Shown one piece after another: positions 1-7,185 of a stretch of 64,000 nt of DNA. Both the position numbers and the translations under genes were made by a program. Numbering within the stretch: position 1 is the first letter of the stretch; each line of letters begins with the position of its first letter. The notes under the pieces were generated by a model. The model was not told the origin of the DNA. It saw only the letters and a program-made list of their open reading frames with translations, and did no database searches. The DNA is from Clostridium sp. AM30-24 (GTDB taxonomy: Bacteria > Bacillota > Clostridia > Lachnospirales > Lachnospiraceae): the NCBI RefSeq assembly GCF_003480435.1, contig NZ_QUJB01000009.1:1438-65437 (forward strand), read 5' to 3'.

Positions 1-195
1 GCTCCTTTCGAAGCCCTATAGTAGTCCAGAATTTTGTCCGCACCCTCTCCGCTATTGAACAACGGAACGCTCAAAATGACACTTCCCGATAAACCGAAAA
101 GTAAACATCAAAAATATATTACCGTTCGTACCGAGTAAAATGAGAAGCAGCTCATTCGGTGGGTCCAGTTAAGAAAATATTCTAAGATGAAAAAA

Positions 196-220
196 ACGGT
201 ATAGCTTCGTCTATGCCGTT
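196..220. terminator. Hairpin, possible bidirectional terminator
   Basis: A 10-bp stem (aacggtatag paired with ctatgccgtt, one G-T pair) closes a CTTCG loop, with an A-tract before and a T-rich stretch after. It could end transcription in either direction. It follows the possible truncated reading frame at the window edge. Confidence 0.5.
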
Positions 221-389
221 TCTTTCATTTTTACAAGGCAATTTGTCTTAGAGCTGAAATACTGAGTGCCTGCATTAGAATCGTATTTAATTGTTCAGAT
301 TTGGTCAGATTATGCCAAACCCTCCAGCGAAAAATCCGGTGTCTGAGAGTGCCAAATCACCCTCAAAAATACCCCCGAAATTGCTCCCC

Positions 390-464
390 GGTTATCCTAT
401 TTTTTAACCACTAAGGCCGTTTTTTGACCCCATTTTTGCCGGTTGTCCTATATTTAACCACTAA
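390..464. repeat. Pair of 24-25 bp direct repeats, putative arm-type recombinase sites
   Basis: Copies at 390-414 and 441-464 share the pattern ggtt-tcctat-ttaaccactaa and start 51 bp apart. Short repeats at this distance from an att core are typical arm sites for tyrosine recombinases. Their sequence differs from the GTAAACCCA repeats of the 33-kb element, so they would serve a different recombinase. Confidence 0.4.
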
Positions 465-675
465 AACTCCAGTGAAAATGGCTCTCGTTTGGTCAAATGA
501 GGTCAAACTATATCAGCCCGTTTAGGTATAAGCCGCCTTGCTTCCCTCGAAAAACCTTCGGTTTTCCTCGGTCACGGGCTTCGCCCTATGACATCAAATA
601 AAAAAGCTCCACACCATGCAAGCATGGGCGAAACTTTTTATATTTGATGTCGCATGGCTCATGGCCATCGCGAAA

Positions 676-724
676 ATTATCGCTTGCTGAACTGCGGAGT
701 GCGACGAGCTGCTTTGAGACCGTA
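676..724 (-). repeat. Distal att copy, duplicated rpsI tail
   Basis: Read on the minus strand, this encodes [15 protein letters not shown] and a TAA stop. It matches the true rpsI end at 33176-33224 except for two positions (Thr for Ala, and a synonymous Arg codon). It is the recombination product at the end of the element carrying the recombinases. Confidence 0.93.
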
Positions 725-786
725 TTCACCTATCCTTGATCCAAAAAGTCCAGGATTCATGCGGTTTTTCGGGATTTCCTCTCTCA

Positions 787-807
787 GTAAACCCATAGGT
801 AAACCCA
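787..807 (+). repeat. GTAAACCCA arm-type repeats, left end
   Basis: Two copies of GTAAACCCA start at 787 and 799, 12 bp apart, between the att copy and the first recombinase gene. The same 9-mer occurs three times at the other end of the element (32991, 33031, 33042). Matching short repeats at both ends are typical arm-binding sites of tyrosine integrases. Confidence 0.65.
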
Positions 808-833
808 CGAAATCGCGAAATTTTTGGTGCATT

Positions 834-2045
834 TTAACGCAGCCCGAATGCAGCATTCACAACGCTGCTTAATTCCTCAGGTTTATTATACTTGACTTTC
901 GCATAGATGTCCATAGTCGTTTTGCTGTTCTCATGGCCTGCCAGATACTGCACCGTCTTAGGATCAACACCTTTGTAAATCAGATTGGTGATGTAGGTGT
1001 GCCGCAGCATATGCGGAGTCACCTTGAAGTCCATCGTATACACCAGCTTGGGATTGTTCGGCTGATGCTCACCAAGCCTTGGCTTTATTCTATGCTTGAT
1101 GGACTGTCCATTTACATAGGTGTAATAACAGCGTTCTGCGGTAGAACGGACTGTTATGTACTTCCAGACCCTCACAAACTGTGTTTCCGTCAAAACAGTT
1201 CCCTTCGAATTCGAGATCACATATTCCGATTCTGATTTTTCCCTTTCTTCTTTGAGACAGGCTACCAGGCATTTGGGAATCGGAACATCTCGTTTCGCTG
1301 CTGGTGTCTTCAAGAGTGTATTGACTACCGGCTCACCGCCTTCCACATGCCATGCACGCCTTACGGAAATGTACGGCGTTTTTTCATCCAGGAATACACA
1401 GTCCCATTGAAGTCCAAGAATCTCTTCTCTACGCAGTCCTGCGTACAAGCCGATCATCACGAAGACATACGGTGGAAGCTCACGAATGCTATCCAGCAAA
1501 ATAGCAGTCTGTTCATCCGTCAAAGCCTCGCGCCGTTTCGCAGGCTTTCCGCCTCTTGCGCAAATTGTTTTGGACGGATTCTCTTTGATCACCTTGCTCT
1601 CTTCTGCCGAATTAAAAATGTTCTTAATCAGCATATTGAGCTGGCCATACATTCCGGAAGAACCTTTTGATAGTGGAACCATCAGCAGCCTCAGGTCATC
1701 TGTGGTCACCTCGTCCATATACATCTGTCCAATCGGACCCACGATGTATCTTTTCACCATCCGCTCGTATCCCTCCAACGTATTGGTTCTTACCGTTCCA
1801 GACCGCATCAGCAGCCATTTTTCACAGTACTCTTCCACGGTCGGATTCTCTCTGTGGAAAACCACTTCCGCGATTTTCTTCTGGGCATCTTCCACCCGAT
1901 CATATAATTCTTCGCGTGTCAGCCCATAAATCGCCACTCTCTTTCCGTCTGCATCTGTAATCCGGGTGCGGTAATACTGTACCCCTTTCATCATCACTGT
2001 TCCGTATTCCGGAAGTTCAGCAGGACGCTTTTTTCCTTTAGCCAT
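834..2045 (-). CDS. Tyrosine recombinase (integrase) 1
   Basis: Site-specific recombinase expected to integrate and excise the element at rpsI. The order is an N-terminal arm-binding part, a SAM-like core-binding domain (about 65-150, TVEEYCEKW), then the catalytic domain with the first Arg in AGLRREEILGL, the HMLRH box, and LAGHENSKTTMDIYAKV with the catalytic Tyr. The length of 403 residues is normal for Tn916/ICE-type integrases. The ATG at 2045 is chosen because GGAGGAG precedes it; an upstream in-frame start has no ribosome site. It ends 110 bp from the distal att copy. It is clearly paralogous to the next recombinase, and which one acts at rpsI cannot be told from sequence. Confidence 0.95.
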   Translation of the reverse strand: MAKGKKRPAELPEYGTVMMKGVQYYRTRITDADGKRVAIYGLTREELYDRVEDAQKKIAEVVFHRENPTVEEYCEKWLLMRSGTVRTNTLEGYERMVKRYIVGPIGQMYMDEVTTDDLRLLMVPLSKGSSGMYGQLNMLIKNIFNSAEESKVIKENPSKTICARGGKPAKRREALTDEQTAILLDSIRELPPYVFVMIGLYAGLRREEILGLQWDCVFLDEKTPYISVRRAWHVEGGEPVVNTLLKTPAAKRDVPIPKCLVACLKEEREKSESEYVISNSKGTVLTETQFVRVWKYITVRSTAERCYYTYVNGQSIKHRIKPRLGEHQPNNPKLVYTMDFKVTPHMLRHTYITNLIYKGVDPKTVQYLAGHENSKTTMDIYAKVKYNKPEELSSVVNAAFGLR

Positions 2046-2143
2046 GTGTTCTCCTCCTCGTCTATCTTCATACATTGCGTGTTGTCACTTTTATTATCAT
2101 GGCGTACAGCACTTCCTTCAAGGATGTCGAATGTATGTAAAAA

Positions 2144-2173
2144 GGGCAGGGATTTTTGTGACCATCCCTGCCC
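2144..2173 (-). terminator. Terminator of recombinase 2
   Basis: A perfect 10-bp stem (gggcagggat paired with atccctgccc) is followed on the minus strand by a T-run. It lies between the two recombinase genes and separates their transcripts. Confidence 0.8.
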
Positions 2174-2194
2174 TAAGTTGTTTCTTATTTACTC

Positions 2195-3403
2195 TTAATC
2201 CCACGATGCAAAAGCATCTTCCAACACTCCTGCGAGCTGCTCTGGGCGATTGTATTTCACCTTGGCGTAAATATCCATGGTGATCTTGCTGCTTTCATGA
2301 CCGGCAAGATACTGAACCGTCTTCGGATCAACCGAAGCATGAATCAGATTCGTAATATAGGTGTGCCGCAGCTGATGCGGAGTCACCTCAAAGTCCAGAC
2401 TGTAAACCACATTTCCATTGTGTGCTGCCTTTTGCCCCAGAACCGGCTTCACCGTATGCTTTACCCTCTTGCCATCCTCATAGCGATAATAGCAGCGTTC
2501 CTTGGTGGTACGGGTTACGATATACTGCCATAATCTCTTGAATTGCGTATAGGACAACGGGTCTCCATCCCGGTTTGCAACCACATAATCCGATGTCGAT
2601 GTATTCTTCGCCTCTTTCAGACATTCCAGAAGATTGTCCGGCAGAGGGACATTCCGATGCGCTTCCTTTGTTTTCAGCTCTGTCAGAATCACCGGACGAT
2701 TATGCTCCGTATGCCAGGCTCTCCGAACGGTAAGGTACGGAGCCTCGCAATCAAGATACACCGAATCCCATTGAAGTCCGAGGATTTCTTCTCTCCGCAA
2801 TCCTGCGTACAGCCCCAGCATTACAAACACATACGGCGGCAAGCCGTAAATGGCATCCAGCAGCTTATCCACCTGCTCATCCGTAAGCGGGAGGCGTTCC
2901 TTCTGGGGAATTCCTCCCACATTCATCTTCAGATAGATGGTCGGATTCTCATCAATGATCTTGCTCTCCATTGCTGCCGTAAAAATACACTTATATATAA
3001 CGCTCACCGATTTGTACACGGATGCCGACTTTTTTGATGCCGCCAGCAGTGCCAGTCGAATGTCATCTGCTGTTACATCTCCCATATGCATATCGCCCAA
3101 TGGCTTAATGATGTAGTTCTTCACTTTCGATGTATAGTCAATCAGCGTTGTCATCCTGATCTGTGCCGACTGCATCAGCAACCATTTCTCGCAATACTCC
3201 TCCACTGTAGGTGTACTGCGGCGATACGTCTTGTTCTCAATCTGCTGGATCGCTTCCTGTTCCTTCTGGTACAGTTCCTCTCTCGTTCTTGCATATAAGG
3301 AAACCCGCCGCCCCTGCTGATCTGTTACACGGGTTCGATAATACTGCGTTCCCTTCATACTCACCGTACCATAATCGGGAAGCATCATTCTTCTTGCCGC
3401 CAT
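2195..3403 (-). CDS. Tyrosine recombinase (integrase) 2
   Basis: Second recombinase of 402 residues, collinear with the first and very similar throughout, for example TVEEYCEKWLLMQS and AGLRREEILGLQWDSV. The catalytic elements are complete: Arg in AGLRREE, HQLRH, and LAGHESSKITMDIYAKV with the nucleophile Tyr. It starts at ATG 3403 behind a GGAGGTAATG-type site. Two intact paralogs in tandem suggest either a duplication or capture of the integrase of a second element that uses the same site. Its own terminator lies just downstream. The excisionase-like gene lies just upstream on the same strand. Confidence 0.95.
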   Translation of the reverse strand: MAARRMMLPDYGTVSMKGTQYYRTRVTDQQGRRVSLYARTREELYQKEQEAIQQIENKTYRRSTPTVEEYCEKWLLMQSAQIRMTTLIDYTSKVKNYIIKPLGDMHMGDVTADDIRLALLAASKKSASVYKSVSVIYKCIFTAAMESKIIDENPTIYLKMNVGGIPQKERLPLTDEQVDKLLDAIYGLPPYVFVMLGLYAGLRREEILGLQWDSVYLDCEAPYLTVRRAWHTEHNRPVILTELKTKEAHRNVPLPDNLLECLKEAKNTSTSDYVVANRDGDPLSYTQFKRLWQYIVTRTTKERCYYRYEDGKRVKHTVKPVLGQKAAHNGNVVYSLDFEVTPHQLRHTYITNLIHASVDPKTVQYLAGHESSKITMDIYAKVKYNRPEQLAGVLEDAFASWD

Positions 3404-3474
3404 ATCATTACCTCCAATTCTGTTGTTGCTTTCATTATTGCGGATTCATCGTCCATACTCAACGATGTCGATTT

Positions 3475-3705
3475 TCACCGCCGAAAGCTTCGAGGTTTGC
3501 GATATGTCGCAGCACGTTCCATCGGTTTTGCACGGTGTGTACATTTTGCAATGTACTCCTGAATCCCCACTTCCGTGAAATAAACGCAGCCGTTTTCCAC
3601 ATACTGAACATAGGAGATCAAACCGTCTGTTCTTGCAGCATCCAGTGTTTTTACGCTGATTCCCAGTATACTGGCTGCTTCCTTCCTTGTAATCAGTTTA
3701 TCCAT
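3475..3705 (-). CDS. Excisionase-like helix-turn-helix protein
   Basis: Small basic protein of 76 residues with a MerR/HTH_17-type fold near its N-terminus (LITRKEAASILGISVKTLDAARTDGLISY), as in excisionases and other recombination directionality factors. The ATG at 3705 lies in ATGGATAA, overlapping the stop of the MazF-type gene, so the two are probably translationally coupled. A longer in-frame extension only shadows the upstream gene. Position beside the recombinases supports a role in choosing excision over integration. It could instead be a transcriptional regulator. Confidence 0.75.
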   Translation of the reverse strand: MDKLITRKEAASILGISVKTLDAARTDGLISYVQYVENGCVYFTEVGIQEYIAKCTHRAKPMERAATYRKPRSFRR

Positions 3706-4120
3706 CGCCTTCTTCGCCTTCCTTTCGGCATTTGCCCTGTCTTTTTTTCTCTGCCTGTTCCGGAATGTAATAACCAAGCTGAATCCTTACAGCTTCGTCA
3801 ATCCCACGCATCTGCCCCTTACTTACCCGCCCAAGATAGCGAATCACGCATATCTTGTCGCAGGTGTCGAGCTGTTCTGCCAATACCATAGACGGTTTTG
3901 CCAGTCCCTTTGCTTTACGGAGAAAGAAATGCGTTGGCTGCTTTCGCTTCTTCTCAATTTTCGATGTCAGCGGAGCAATCGTGATTGTCGGCGCATAATA
4001 ATTACCGACATCATTCTGAAGAACCACAACAGGACGAACACCGCCCTGCTTTGATCCAACCGGAACACCGAGATTGGCGAGATATAAATCACCTCGCCGA
4101 TAAACCCAGTTTTCTTTCAT
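3698..4120 (-). CDS. MazF/PemK-family endoribonuclease toxin
   Basis: Protein of 140 residues with PemK/MazF landmarks: RRGDLYLANLG at the start, the GGVRPVVVLQNDVGN core, PTITIAPLTS, and a late VLAEQLDTCDK segment. Family members are mRNA interferases that cut single-stranded RNA and stall growth. The start at 4120 follows a GGAGA site; an upstream in-frame Met lacks one. No recognisable antitoxin precedes it. The overlapping downstream gene is the excisionase-like HTH protein, which is the only candidate partner. Such toxins often stabilise integrative elements. The lysine-rich tail is unusual and hydrophilic. Confidence 0.82.
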   Translation of the reverse strand: MKENWVYRRGDLYLANLGVPVGSKQGGVRPVVVLQNDVGNYYAPTITIAPLTSKIEKKRKQPTHFFLRKAKGLAKPSMVLAEQLDTCDKICVIRYLGRVSKGQMRGIDEAVRIQLGYYIPEQAEKKRQGKCRKEGEEGDG

Positions 4121-4812
4121 TTGCTGTTGTCTCCAATCTCCATACACTGATATGGATAAAGCCTGCCAGGTATCATACTGATACAGCACCCAGCAGTGCT
4201 TTCTGAAAATATGGTTTCTCTGTACTTTTTCTTATCACCCCAGAGATGTAGGATTTCTCACAGGCGGCAGTGTGCTTCACTGCTCCATTGGAATTTAACC
4301 ATCCCGCCTTCCTTATGGCCGGACCGCGAATTACGGAAGTATCATTGTCCCTGTCTGGCTTTAGCACCGCCGCCGGTTGCAATCCGGCATTTGCTTCTGC
4401 GAAACCGCTATCGCCCCGATGGGCTTCATGGCGTGCAGTCGAAGGCTCGACCAAACAGGAATGTACCTGAAGAATGAGTATTCAGTTTTCAAGGGACATC
4501 CGGACTTTCGTCCTTACAAAGTAAGTTTAACAAGAATCCTCCGGTTTCGCGTTGGCCTCGTAGGCGCACTTTGGTTGTCCTTGCAGGACTACATACGGTT
4601 TGTTTTGATTTTTTTCAGTGTCCTATGCAGTCGGATTGGGGCAAAAAAATACCTCGTTGGTTTCCCAACGAGGCATCGAAGACGATTCTATTCTGTTTTC
4701 TGTAAACTGGTACCCGTTTATCTCCTGGTGACCATTTGAGTCACGGCCAATGTATCTCTGAAGTCCTTTCTGTTCTATACATAGTTAGTATCGTCTAACC
4801 ATCTGGTGGAAG
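4121..4812. other. Junction region between element backbone and cargo, no clear gene
   Basis: Open frames of 60-120 codons occur on both strands but overlap each other and lack ribosome sites. The stretch 4190-4480 is mixed in composition and may be a conserved non-coding segment or gene remains. A terminator hairpin lies at 4652-4673. GC content rises visibly downstream of about 4800, marking the start of the cargo block. Confidence 0.5.
4643..4673 (-). terminator. Minus-strand terminator
   Basis: A 9-bp perfect stem (cctcgttgg with ccaacgagg) around a tttc loop is followed on the minus strand by seven T. It would stop transcripts leaving the ferritin gene before the toxin gene. Confidence 0.8.
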
Positions 4813-4846
4813 AAAAGGCAGGCCACCTGTATGCAGTCTGCCTTTT
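4813..4846 (-). terminator. Hairpin downstream of ferritin
   Basis: An inverted repeat (aaaaggcag with ctgcctttt) is followed on the minus strand by TTCTTCC. It is the first candidate terminator after the ferritin stop. Confidence 0.55.
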
Positions 4847-4878
4847 GCCTGATGCGAAAGCCCGCAGATGCGCGGGGC

Positions 4879-5388
4879 TTACAGCACCAGCGAGGGTGCG
4901 GTGTAGACCCGTGCCTTCAGCTCGCTATTGAGCATATACAGCCCCTTGCTGTCACCGCCGAACAGCTCCATCTTGGTGATGAGGTCGGCGACGTTCTTCT
5001 CCTCCTCGCCCTGTTCCTTGATGAACCAGTCCAGCATCTGCATGGCGCGGAAGTCTTTTGCCTCGTATGCGGCGGCGTAGATGGCATCGATGCTGGCGGT
5101 GACCAGCTTCTCGTGCTCCAGTGCCTTTTTCAACGGGGTCATGTGGTCGCCTCGTTCCCACTCCGGCTTTGCGATAGCCTCAAAGGTAACGCCCTCGCCG
5201 TTATTCTGCAAATACTGATAAAACAGCATGGCGTGATCCCGTTCCTCCTGCGCCTGTACCCGGTACCAGTTCTCAAAGCCGTCCAGTCCGACGGCGGCGT
5301 AGTAGTTGGCAAAGTCCAGATACAGATAGGCGGAGTAGAACTCCTTATTGATCTGCTCGTTGAGCAGCTTAGATACGTTAGCGTTCAT
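4879..5388 (-). CDS. ftnA: Ferritin
   Basis: Non-haem ferritin of 169 residues that oxidises Fe(II) and stores iron, removing fuel for Fenton chemistry. The four-helix bundle carries ferroxidase residues of the FtnA type: Glu in NEQINKEFYSAYLYLDF, ExxDH in QAQEERDHAMLFY, and the later KEQGEEEKN helix. Length and order match bacterial FtnA. The start at 5388 has a GGAGGAGAAG site, and the long upstream extension in the same frame has no family similarity. The ATG overlaps the stop of a truncated Fur-like frame, so an iron or peroxide regulator once lay directly upstream. Confidence 0.93.
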   Translation of the reverse strand: MNANVSKLLNEQINKEFYSAYLYLDFANYYAAVGLDGFENWYRVQAQEERDHAMLFYQYLQNNGEGVTFEAIAKPEWERGDHMTPLKKALEHEKLVTASIDAIYAAAYEAKDFRAMQMLDWFIKEQGEEEKNVADLITKMELFGGDSKGLYMLNSELKARVYTAPSLVL

Positions 5389-5564
5389 GATACTTCTCCT
5401 CCATAAGATTGTCTTTTTCCTGCTCCCGGCAGGCGGGGCAGATATACCGGATCCAGAGCGATGCTGGGATGCTCCCTTTTCATCTCCAGGAACACCTGCT
5501 CCGCCGTGGGATGCTGCTGCAGCTCCGTTACGTCGGCCAATATCTCCTCTGCGTATTTTGGCAT
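5385..5564 (-). pseudogene. Truncated Fur/PerR-family regulator fragment
   Basis: The 59-codon frame starts at ATG 5564 after a GGAGGGTTGG site. It reads MPKYAEEILADVTELQQHPTAEQV... then SIALDPVY, which follows the Fur/PerR winged-helix pattern (HPTAEEIY..., then a SLATVYRNL-like recognition helix). The similarity is lost after about residue 42, and the dimerisation and metal-binding half (about 90 residues) is missing. The remainder could hardly act as a repressor. A neighbouring frame in the same interval encodes a short CPAC zinc-ribbon-like motif, suggesting a deletion or frameshift. The position before ferritin is natural for a PerR/Fur gene. Confidence 0.65.
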
Positions 5565-5667
5565 ACCGCCAACCCTCCAAATGCAAGAATGAGTCTTATT
5601 ATACCTATATTTTTTCTCTGTCAACAACCACAAAAGGCTTGTGCCCCAAAAGCTGCCCCGAATTACC

Positions 5668-5696
5668 TTGACAGTTTTAACTGTATCTGTTACAAT
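5668..5696 (+). promoter_or_regulatory. Near-consensus promoter of the rhodanese-Rrf2-thioredoxin operon
   Basis: TTGACA (5668-5673), a 17-bp spacer and TACAAT (5691-5696) precede the lipoprotein rhodanese gene. The -35 box is inside the first copy of a palindrome (see next entry), so a repressor bound there would block RNA polymerase. Confidence 0.85.
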
Positions 5697-5711
5697 CACA
5701 GTATAAACTGT
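5671..5711 (+). promoter_or_regulatory. Twin palindromic operators, probable Rrf2 sites
   Basis: ACAGTTTTAACTGT (5671-5684) and ACAGTATAAACTGT (5698-5711) share ACAGT-N4-ACTGT and are both followed by ATC. Their centres are 27 bp apart and flank the -10 box. A further atacagt half-site follows near 5723. The Rrf2 gene in the same operon is the likely binder, giving autoregulation; that link is inference. Confidence 0.7.
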
Positions 5712-5746
5712 ATCAGCATCGAATACAGTTGCATTGGAGGTTGATT

Positions 5747-6169
5747 ATGCGTCAGATATTACTTTTTGCGGCACTTGCCACTTCGCTTGCGCTTCTGAGC
5801 GGGTGCACGCTGTCCAAGACAAAAGCGGACACGGCGGAGGACATGACAGGCAAGGCGGCGTATCATAAGATCAGCGCCGAGGAAGCCTATGAGATGATGG
5901 CCTCGCAGGAGGTCATGGTGGTGGATGTCCGCACCCATGAGGAATACGACGGCGGACACATCGAGAACGCCGTCCTTGTCCCCAACGAGAGCATCGGCAG
6001 CGAAATGCCCGAGGCGCTGCCCGACAAGGAAGCCACGCTGCTGGTCTACTGTCGCAGCGGCCGCCGCAGCAAGGATGCCGCACAAAAGCTGCTGGCGCTG
6101 GGGTATCAGAGCGTCTACGACTTCGGCGGCGTCATCGACTGGCCCTACGAGCTTGTGAAGGAGGGATGA
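5747..6169 (+). CDS. Rhodanese-domain lipoprotein
   Basis: Exported rhodanese of 140 residues. A hydrophobic signal ends in a lipobox (LALLSGC), so the mature protein should be lipid-anchored outside the membrane. The rhodanese domain has VVDVRTHEEYDGGHIENAVLVP and the active-site loop VYCRSGRRS with the persulfide-carrying Cys. It would move sulfane sulfur at the cell surface. The start at 5747 follows GGAGG; an in-frame ATG six codons earlier overlaps that site. It is first in an operon with an Rrf2 regulator, whose ATG overlaps its stop, and a thioredoxin. Confidence 0.92.
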   Translation: MRQILLFAALATSLALLSGCTLSKTKADTAEDMTGKAAYHKISAEEAYEMMASQEVMVVDVRTHEEYDGGHIENAVLVPNESIGSEMPEALPDKEATLLVYCRSGRRSKDAAQKLLALGYQSVYDFGGVIDWPYELVKEG

Positions 6170-6588
6170 TTGTGGACAGTTCTTTTAATCTGGCCGTCCA
6201 TGCGCTGGTCTGCCTGAGCCACGGTGGTCGCTCCCTCAGCAGCGAAGCGCTGGCGGAGAACATCTGCACCAATCCCACCCGCGTCCGCCGGGTGCTGGCG
6301 GGGCTGAAAAAGGCGGGAATGGTGGAGACCCGGGAGGGCTTGGACGGCGGCTACCGCCTGACGGCAGACCCCGCAACCCTTTCGCTCCGGCAGGTGGCGG
6401 AGGCGGTGAATACCCGCTTTGTGGACTGCGCGTGGCACAGCGGCGATATTGACCGGGACTGCGTCATCTGCTCCGGCATGGCGGGCGTGATGGATGCGCT
6501 GTACTGGAGCATGAATGAGGAATGCGCCGCCTATCTCTCGCACATTACGATCACGGATATTGAAACACAGCTTTTCACACAGAAATAG
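6166..6588 (+). CDS. Rrf2-family transcriptional regulator 1
   Basis: Regulator of 140 residues with a winged helix (FNLAVHALVCLSHGG..., then LDGGYRLTADP in the wing). Three cysteines clustered at VDCAWHSGDIDRDCVIC are positioned like the Fe-S ligands of IscR/NsrR-type members, so it may sense O2, NO or Fe-S status. The gene overlaps the rhodanese stop (ATGA) and precedes a thioredoxin by 12 bp. The twin ACAGT-N4-ACTGT palindromes upstream of the operon are its likely targets. The actual signal is unknown. Confidence 0.9.
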   Translation: MIVDSSFNLAVHALVCLSHGGRSLSSEALAENICTNPTRVRRVLAGLKKAGMVETREGLDGGYRLTADPATLSLRQVAEAVNTRFVDCAWHSGDIDRDCVICSGMAGVMDALYWSMNEECAAYLSHITITDIETQLFTQK

Positions 6589-6600
6589 GAGGATTTTACG

Positions 6601-6921
6601 ATGCTTACCATTACGACCAACAGCTTTGAAAATGACGTCCTGCACGCGGACAAGCCCGTGCTGGTGGATTTCTGGGCCCAGTGGTGCCCCTACTGCCGCC
6701 GTATTGCCCCGGCCTTCGACAAGGTGGGGGAGCAGTACGCCGACACGCTCATCGCTGGCAAGATCAACTACGACGAGGAGCCGCAGCTCATCGAGCGTTT
6801 CGGCATCGACACCATCCCCACGCTGATGCTCTTTAAGAGCGGCGAGGTGATCGGCTCTGTGGTAGCGCCCGGCTCCAAAGCCGCCATTGAGACATTTATC
6901 CGGGAAACGCTGGCGCAGTGA
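6601..6921 (+). CDS. trxA: Thioredoxin (CPYC active site)
   Basis: Thioredoxin of 106 residues with VLVDFWAQWCPYCRRIAPAF, the cis-Pro loop IPTLMLFKSG, and normal family length. The CPYC motif is more glutaredoxin-like than the classical CGPC and shifts the redox potential in related proteins. It is the last gene of the rhodanese-Rrf2 operon and may reduce the rhodanese or its sulfur acceptors. It closely resembles the thioredoxin in the nrd operon (shared INYDEEPQL/INIDEEPRL and APGSKA segments), which suggests duplication within the island. Confidence 0.95.
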   Translation: MLTITTNSFENDVLHADKPVLVDFWAQWCPYCRRIAPAFDKVGEQYADTLIAGKINYDEEPQLIERFGIDTIPTLMLFKSGEVIGSVVAPGSKAAIETFIRETLAQ

Positions 6922-7036
6922 GGGCGTGGCTATGGAGTAGATTTATGATACGCTTCCATGTAGCACACTTCGTGTCTTCTTAGAAACCGAGGGCAACGGT
7001 CAAAGCCATCCGTTTGCACCATGGTCAAAATGCAAA

Positions 7037-7071
7037 AAGCGCAGCCGCAGATATTCTCTGCGGCTGCGCTT
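7037..7071 (+). terminator. Strong hairpin after the rhodanese operon
   Basis: A 14-bp perfect stem (agcgcagccgcag with ctgcggctgcgct) lies between convergent transcripts: the thioredoxin gene on the plus strand and the flavodiiron gene on the minus strand. A-rich and T-containing flanks allow it to work in both directions. Confidence 0.75.
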
Positions 7072-7185
7072 CGATCCATTTTCAAAGCTTCGGCATCACT
7101 CAACGCCATATTGTTGTCTAAATAAATCAGCGACGATGTTTTGCTTTTGAGGCATCGGGCGGCCGGACGAAGCCAGACTCGCCGC

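Larger units (their letters stand above)
1..675. other. Left flank beyond the distal att copy, probably the end of another element
   Basis: No convincing gene is visible. A plus-strand reading frame open from the window edge stops at about 95 and could be the tail of a truncated gene, but I do not recognise it. Two near-identical 24-25 bp repeats (390-414 and 441-464), each with inner ggtta/taacca symmetry, lie 220-290 bp from the rpsI-tail copy. Their layout resembles the arm-type repeats at the right end of the neighbouring element, so this stretch may be the end of a second element stacked at the same site. A hairpin near 591-650 sits between these repeats and the att copy. This reading is inference. 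Confidence 0.4.

Noticed and set aside
3..95. Tail of a truncated gene at the left edge
   Set aside because: Only about 30 codons are visible and they match nothing I recognise, so it is noted in the flank but not called as a gene.
676..724. tRNA gene as integration site
   Set aside because: The repeat encodes the end of S9 in both copies and has no tRNA structure.
4173..4477. Frames on both strands of 93 residues each
   Set aside because: They overlap each other on opposite strands, have no ribosome site and match no family that I know. I kept the region as unexplained sequence.
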